Source: a virus. From it: a DNA stretch of 32,950 nt. The DNA lies in the IMG/VR virus record IMGVR_UViG_3300025151_000157, positions 1 through 32,950 of that record. One strand, given 5' to 3'. The translations under genes and the position numbers were made by a program. Of this stretch, positions 31,524 to 32,950 are shown piece after piece; the first letter of the stretch is position 1; each line of letters opens with the position of its first letter. The notes under the pieces are model-generated. The model saw only the letters and a program-made list of their open reading frames with translations, was not told the DNA's origin and did not search any database.

Positions 31524-31768
31524 AAAAGCAAGAAGAGCTATTTTCAGAAAAACTGAAAGTAGAAAACCCCAAAGTTCTTATCAGAGAAAATAAAGGCAAC
31601 GACTTTTATTTTAGGCAAGACTGTCTTGTTGGAGTTTACTATAGGGTTTTTCCCTCCACCGCTCGTGAGATAATGCTTCTTCAAAACCTTAGGAAAAACA
31701 TAGATGTATACCTACCCGCAGACGAAGACGGAGGATTAATAATATCTCCTTTAGTTTTACCTGAATGA
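31520..31768 (+). CDS. small hypothetical protein
   Basis: An 82-aa protein, beta-rich middle (NDFYFRQDCLVGVYYRVFPSTAREIMLLQNLRK). The ATG overlaps the stop of the probable TerS (ATGA), and its end overlaps the RuvC-like gene by four bases, so translation is coupled. No family is recognised; context suggests DNA metabolism. Confidence 0.6.
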   Translation: MKKQEELFSEKLKVENPKVLIRENKGNDFYFRQDCLVGVYYRVFPSTAREIMLLQNLRKNIDVYLPADEDGGLIISPLVLPE

Positions 31769-32268
31769 CTATAGTAGGTGTAGATAATGGTCTAAATGGA
31801 GGGCTGGTTGGACTTTGTGCTCGCACAGGGAATATCGTATCAAAGACCCCCATGCCTACACTTATCCGAGAAGGTAAGAAAGAGGTGGACACACACAAAA
31901 CACATCAATGGATTTTAGGGTTAGATGAATTTGAACAAGAGCTGTATATAGCTATTGAAGAACCTTTAAGACATGCTAAGTCCTCACAAGCTGTTAGGTC
32001 TATGGCATTATCGTTCGGAAAGCTCCTCGGCTTATGTGAAGTGTTTGGGTGGAAACATAAATGTGTTGTTGTTAGAGACTGGCAAAGATCTATGTTAGGC
32101 AGCTTTAAAAAAGGAGAATCAAAACAAAGAGCCTTGCAAATAGCAAACAATCTAGAACCTTTAGAAAAGTGGCTAAAAAGCTCTCGATCCACCAAACCTC
32201 ACGATGGAATGGTTGACGCTTTCCTTATAGCTCACTACATAAAAAAGCACGAATTTCATTTTTCTTAA
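31765..32268 (+). CDS. RuvC-like Holliday junction resolvase
   Basis: A 167-aa RNase-H-fold endonuclease. The acidic residues expected for RuvC are visible: D7 in VGVDNGLNGG, E65 or E66 in IAIEEPL, and D147 and D151 in HDGMVDAFLIAHY. The RDWQRSMLG segment (104-112) resembles the WQ-containing loop of phage RuvC-like proteins. Size is normal. It would resolve branched replication or recombination intermediates before packaging. Overlap with the preceding gene (ATGA) places it in the terS operon. Confidence 0.85.
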   Translation: MTIVGVDNGLNGGLVGLCARTGNIVSKTPMPTLIREGKKEVDTHKTHQWILGLDEFEQELYIAIEEPLRHAKSSQAVRSMALSFGKLLGLCEVFGWKHKCVVVRDWQRSMLGSFKKGESKQRALQIANNLEPLEKWLKSSRSTKPHDGMVDAFLIAHYIKKHEFHFS

Positions 32269-32312
32269 AAAAAGTTTGGACATGTTGATCTTCCTGTAGT
32301 ATTAGGAAGTTA

Positions 32313-32950
32313 ATGAAAACTTTATATACTCCTCAAAAGAAAGCAGCAGACTATTTTCTTAACTGCTTGCGTCAAGGGAGGCATACGCTTGACACAAGTG
32401 AGGTAGGTACGGGCAAAACAGTGGTTACCGCATACTTAGCTAAACAGTTAGGTATGCGTGTAGCCATTATTTGTCCGAAGGCAGTTATACCTATGTGGGA
32501 CAGAGAAATGATTGAGATGGGAGTAGAGCCTGATTGTGTCATGAACTACGAAAGAATAAGAACAGGGAAGACAGCGTTCTTATCTAAAAGAGGAAAGAAG
32601 ATAATGACATGGCTGTTTGAGGAACCCACCTTTGTAGTGTTTGATGAGGTGCATAAATGTAAAGGTGCATGGACACAAAACGCACAATTATTAATTAGCC
32701 TTGTAGATCAGGCTAAAGACAAAGGTCATTTGATACACACACTATCCGCTACAGCAGCAGAAGACCCTACAGAAATGAGAGCTTTAGGGTACATGTTAGG
32801 ACTGCATGAGCTAAACAAAAGACCCAAAAGCTGGCATGGGTGGATGAAAAGAAATGGATGTTCTATGGATCAGTGGGGGCAGTGGAGGTTAATCAGTCGC
32901 AAGAAATTGAAAGATGTACACTGTACAATGTACGGTGAACAAGGGTCTGC
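32313..32950 (+). CDS. SNF2/DEAD-type helicase, 3' end outside the window
   Basis: The frame is open to the window end: 212 complete codons are visible. It begins MKTLYTPQKKAADYFLNCL (Q-motif-like), then Walker A DTSEVGTGKT (27-36), motif Ia IICPKAVIPMW (52-62), motif II DEVHKCKG (111-118) and motif III TLSATAAEDP (143-152). These are the N-terminal RecA lobe motifs of superfamily 2, SNF2-like helicases common in phages. AGGAAG about 3 bases before the ATG is one of the few good ribosome sites in the window. It follows the RuvC-like gene by 44 bases. It contains a copy of the dispersed repeat near its visible end (32914-32940). Confidence 0.88.
   Translation, partial: MKTLYTPQKKAADYFLNCLRQGRHTLDTSEVGTGKTVVTAYLAKQLGMRVAIICPKAVIPMWDREMIEMGVEPDCVMNYERIRTGKTAFLSKRGKKIMTWLFEEPTFVVFDEVHKCKGAWTQNAQLLISLVDQAKDKGHLIHTLSATAAEDPTEMRALGYMLGLHELNKRPKSWHGWMKRNGCSMDQWGQWRLISRKKLKDVHCTMYGEQGS

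Noticed and set aside
1-32950. CRISPR arrays, IS elements or integrase
   Set aside because: No regularly spaced repeats, transposase or recombinase motifs were seen.

Overview
The window is a stretch of a tailed double-stranded DNA phage genome. It carries terminase, portal, a likely scaffold and large injected-type internal proteins, but no tape-measure, tail-tube or lysogeny genes. The layout suits a podovirus-like phage of an aquatic or marine bacterium; that is inference from gene style and AT-rich coding, and the host cannot be named. Most genes have A-rich leaders rather than a Shine-Dalgarno sequence (clear exceptions start at 896 and 32313), so the host may rely little on SD-led initiation.

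Layout. (1) 49-5329, minus strand: portal (2618-4846), a 108-aa helper-like protein, an acidic coiled-coil scaffold candidate (1118-2314), a small lipoprotein and three small proteins, two of them very basic. A NUMOD4-like duplicated protein (4889-5329) leads this unit. The major capsid gene is not in view and may lie beyond position 1. (2) 5341-6047: gene-free control region with a large hairpin element, TGAGCGGT-type inverted repeats and copies of a dispersed short repeat. (3) 6048-9779, plus strand: six co-directional genes (two-TM membrane protein, three unknowns, a DUF932-like protein, and a 57-aa gene coupled by ATGA), with a duplicated hairpin leader before two of them, ending at a strong intrinsic terminator (9809-9842). 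(4) 9843-10896, plus strand: an origin-like region (inverted repeat, three AATCGC-type repeats, AT-rich tract) followed by three small overlapping genes, one a stand-alone DnaA domain IV (DnaA-box-binding) protein. (5) 11066-28933, minus strand: a giant 5141-aa multidomain 'polyvalent' protein (zincin protease, SAM methyltransferase, SPQKDW/DTHA domain, coiled coils, hydrophobic segments), a 482-aa helical protein and a 337-aa basic protein; together they look like ejection or internal virion proteins. (6) 29122-30888 minus: terminase large subunit. (7) 30933-32950 plus, divergent: probable terminase small subunit, an unknown 82-aa protein, a RuvC-like resolvase and the start of an SNF2/DEAD-type helicase cut by the window end.

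The most notable signals are: a ~110-bp hairpin-centred element present twice in the same orientation (5341-5446 and 29011-29125), heading two minus-strand transcription units; the giant injected-type enzyme protein; the origin-like region next to a DnaA domain IV gene; the plus-strand island of unknown genes with duplicated hairpin leaders; and a dispersed CACTGARCATTGAATCCTGTACAG-like repeat found both between and inside genes.
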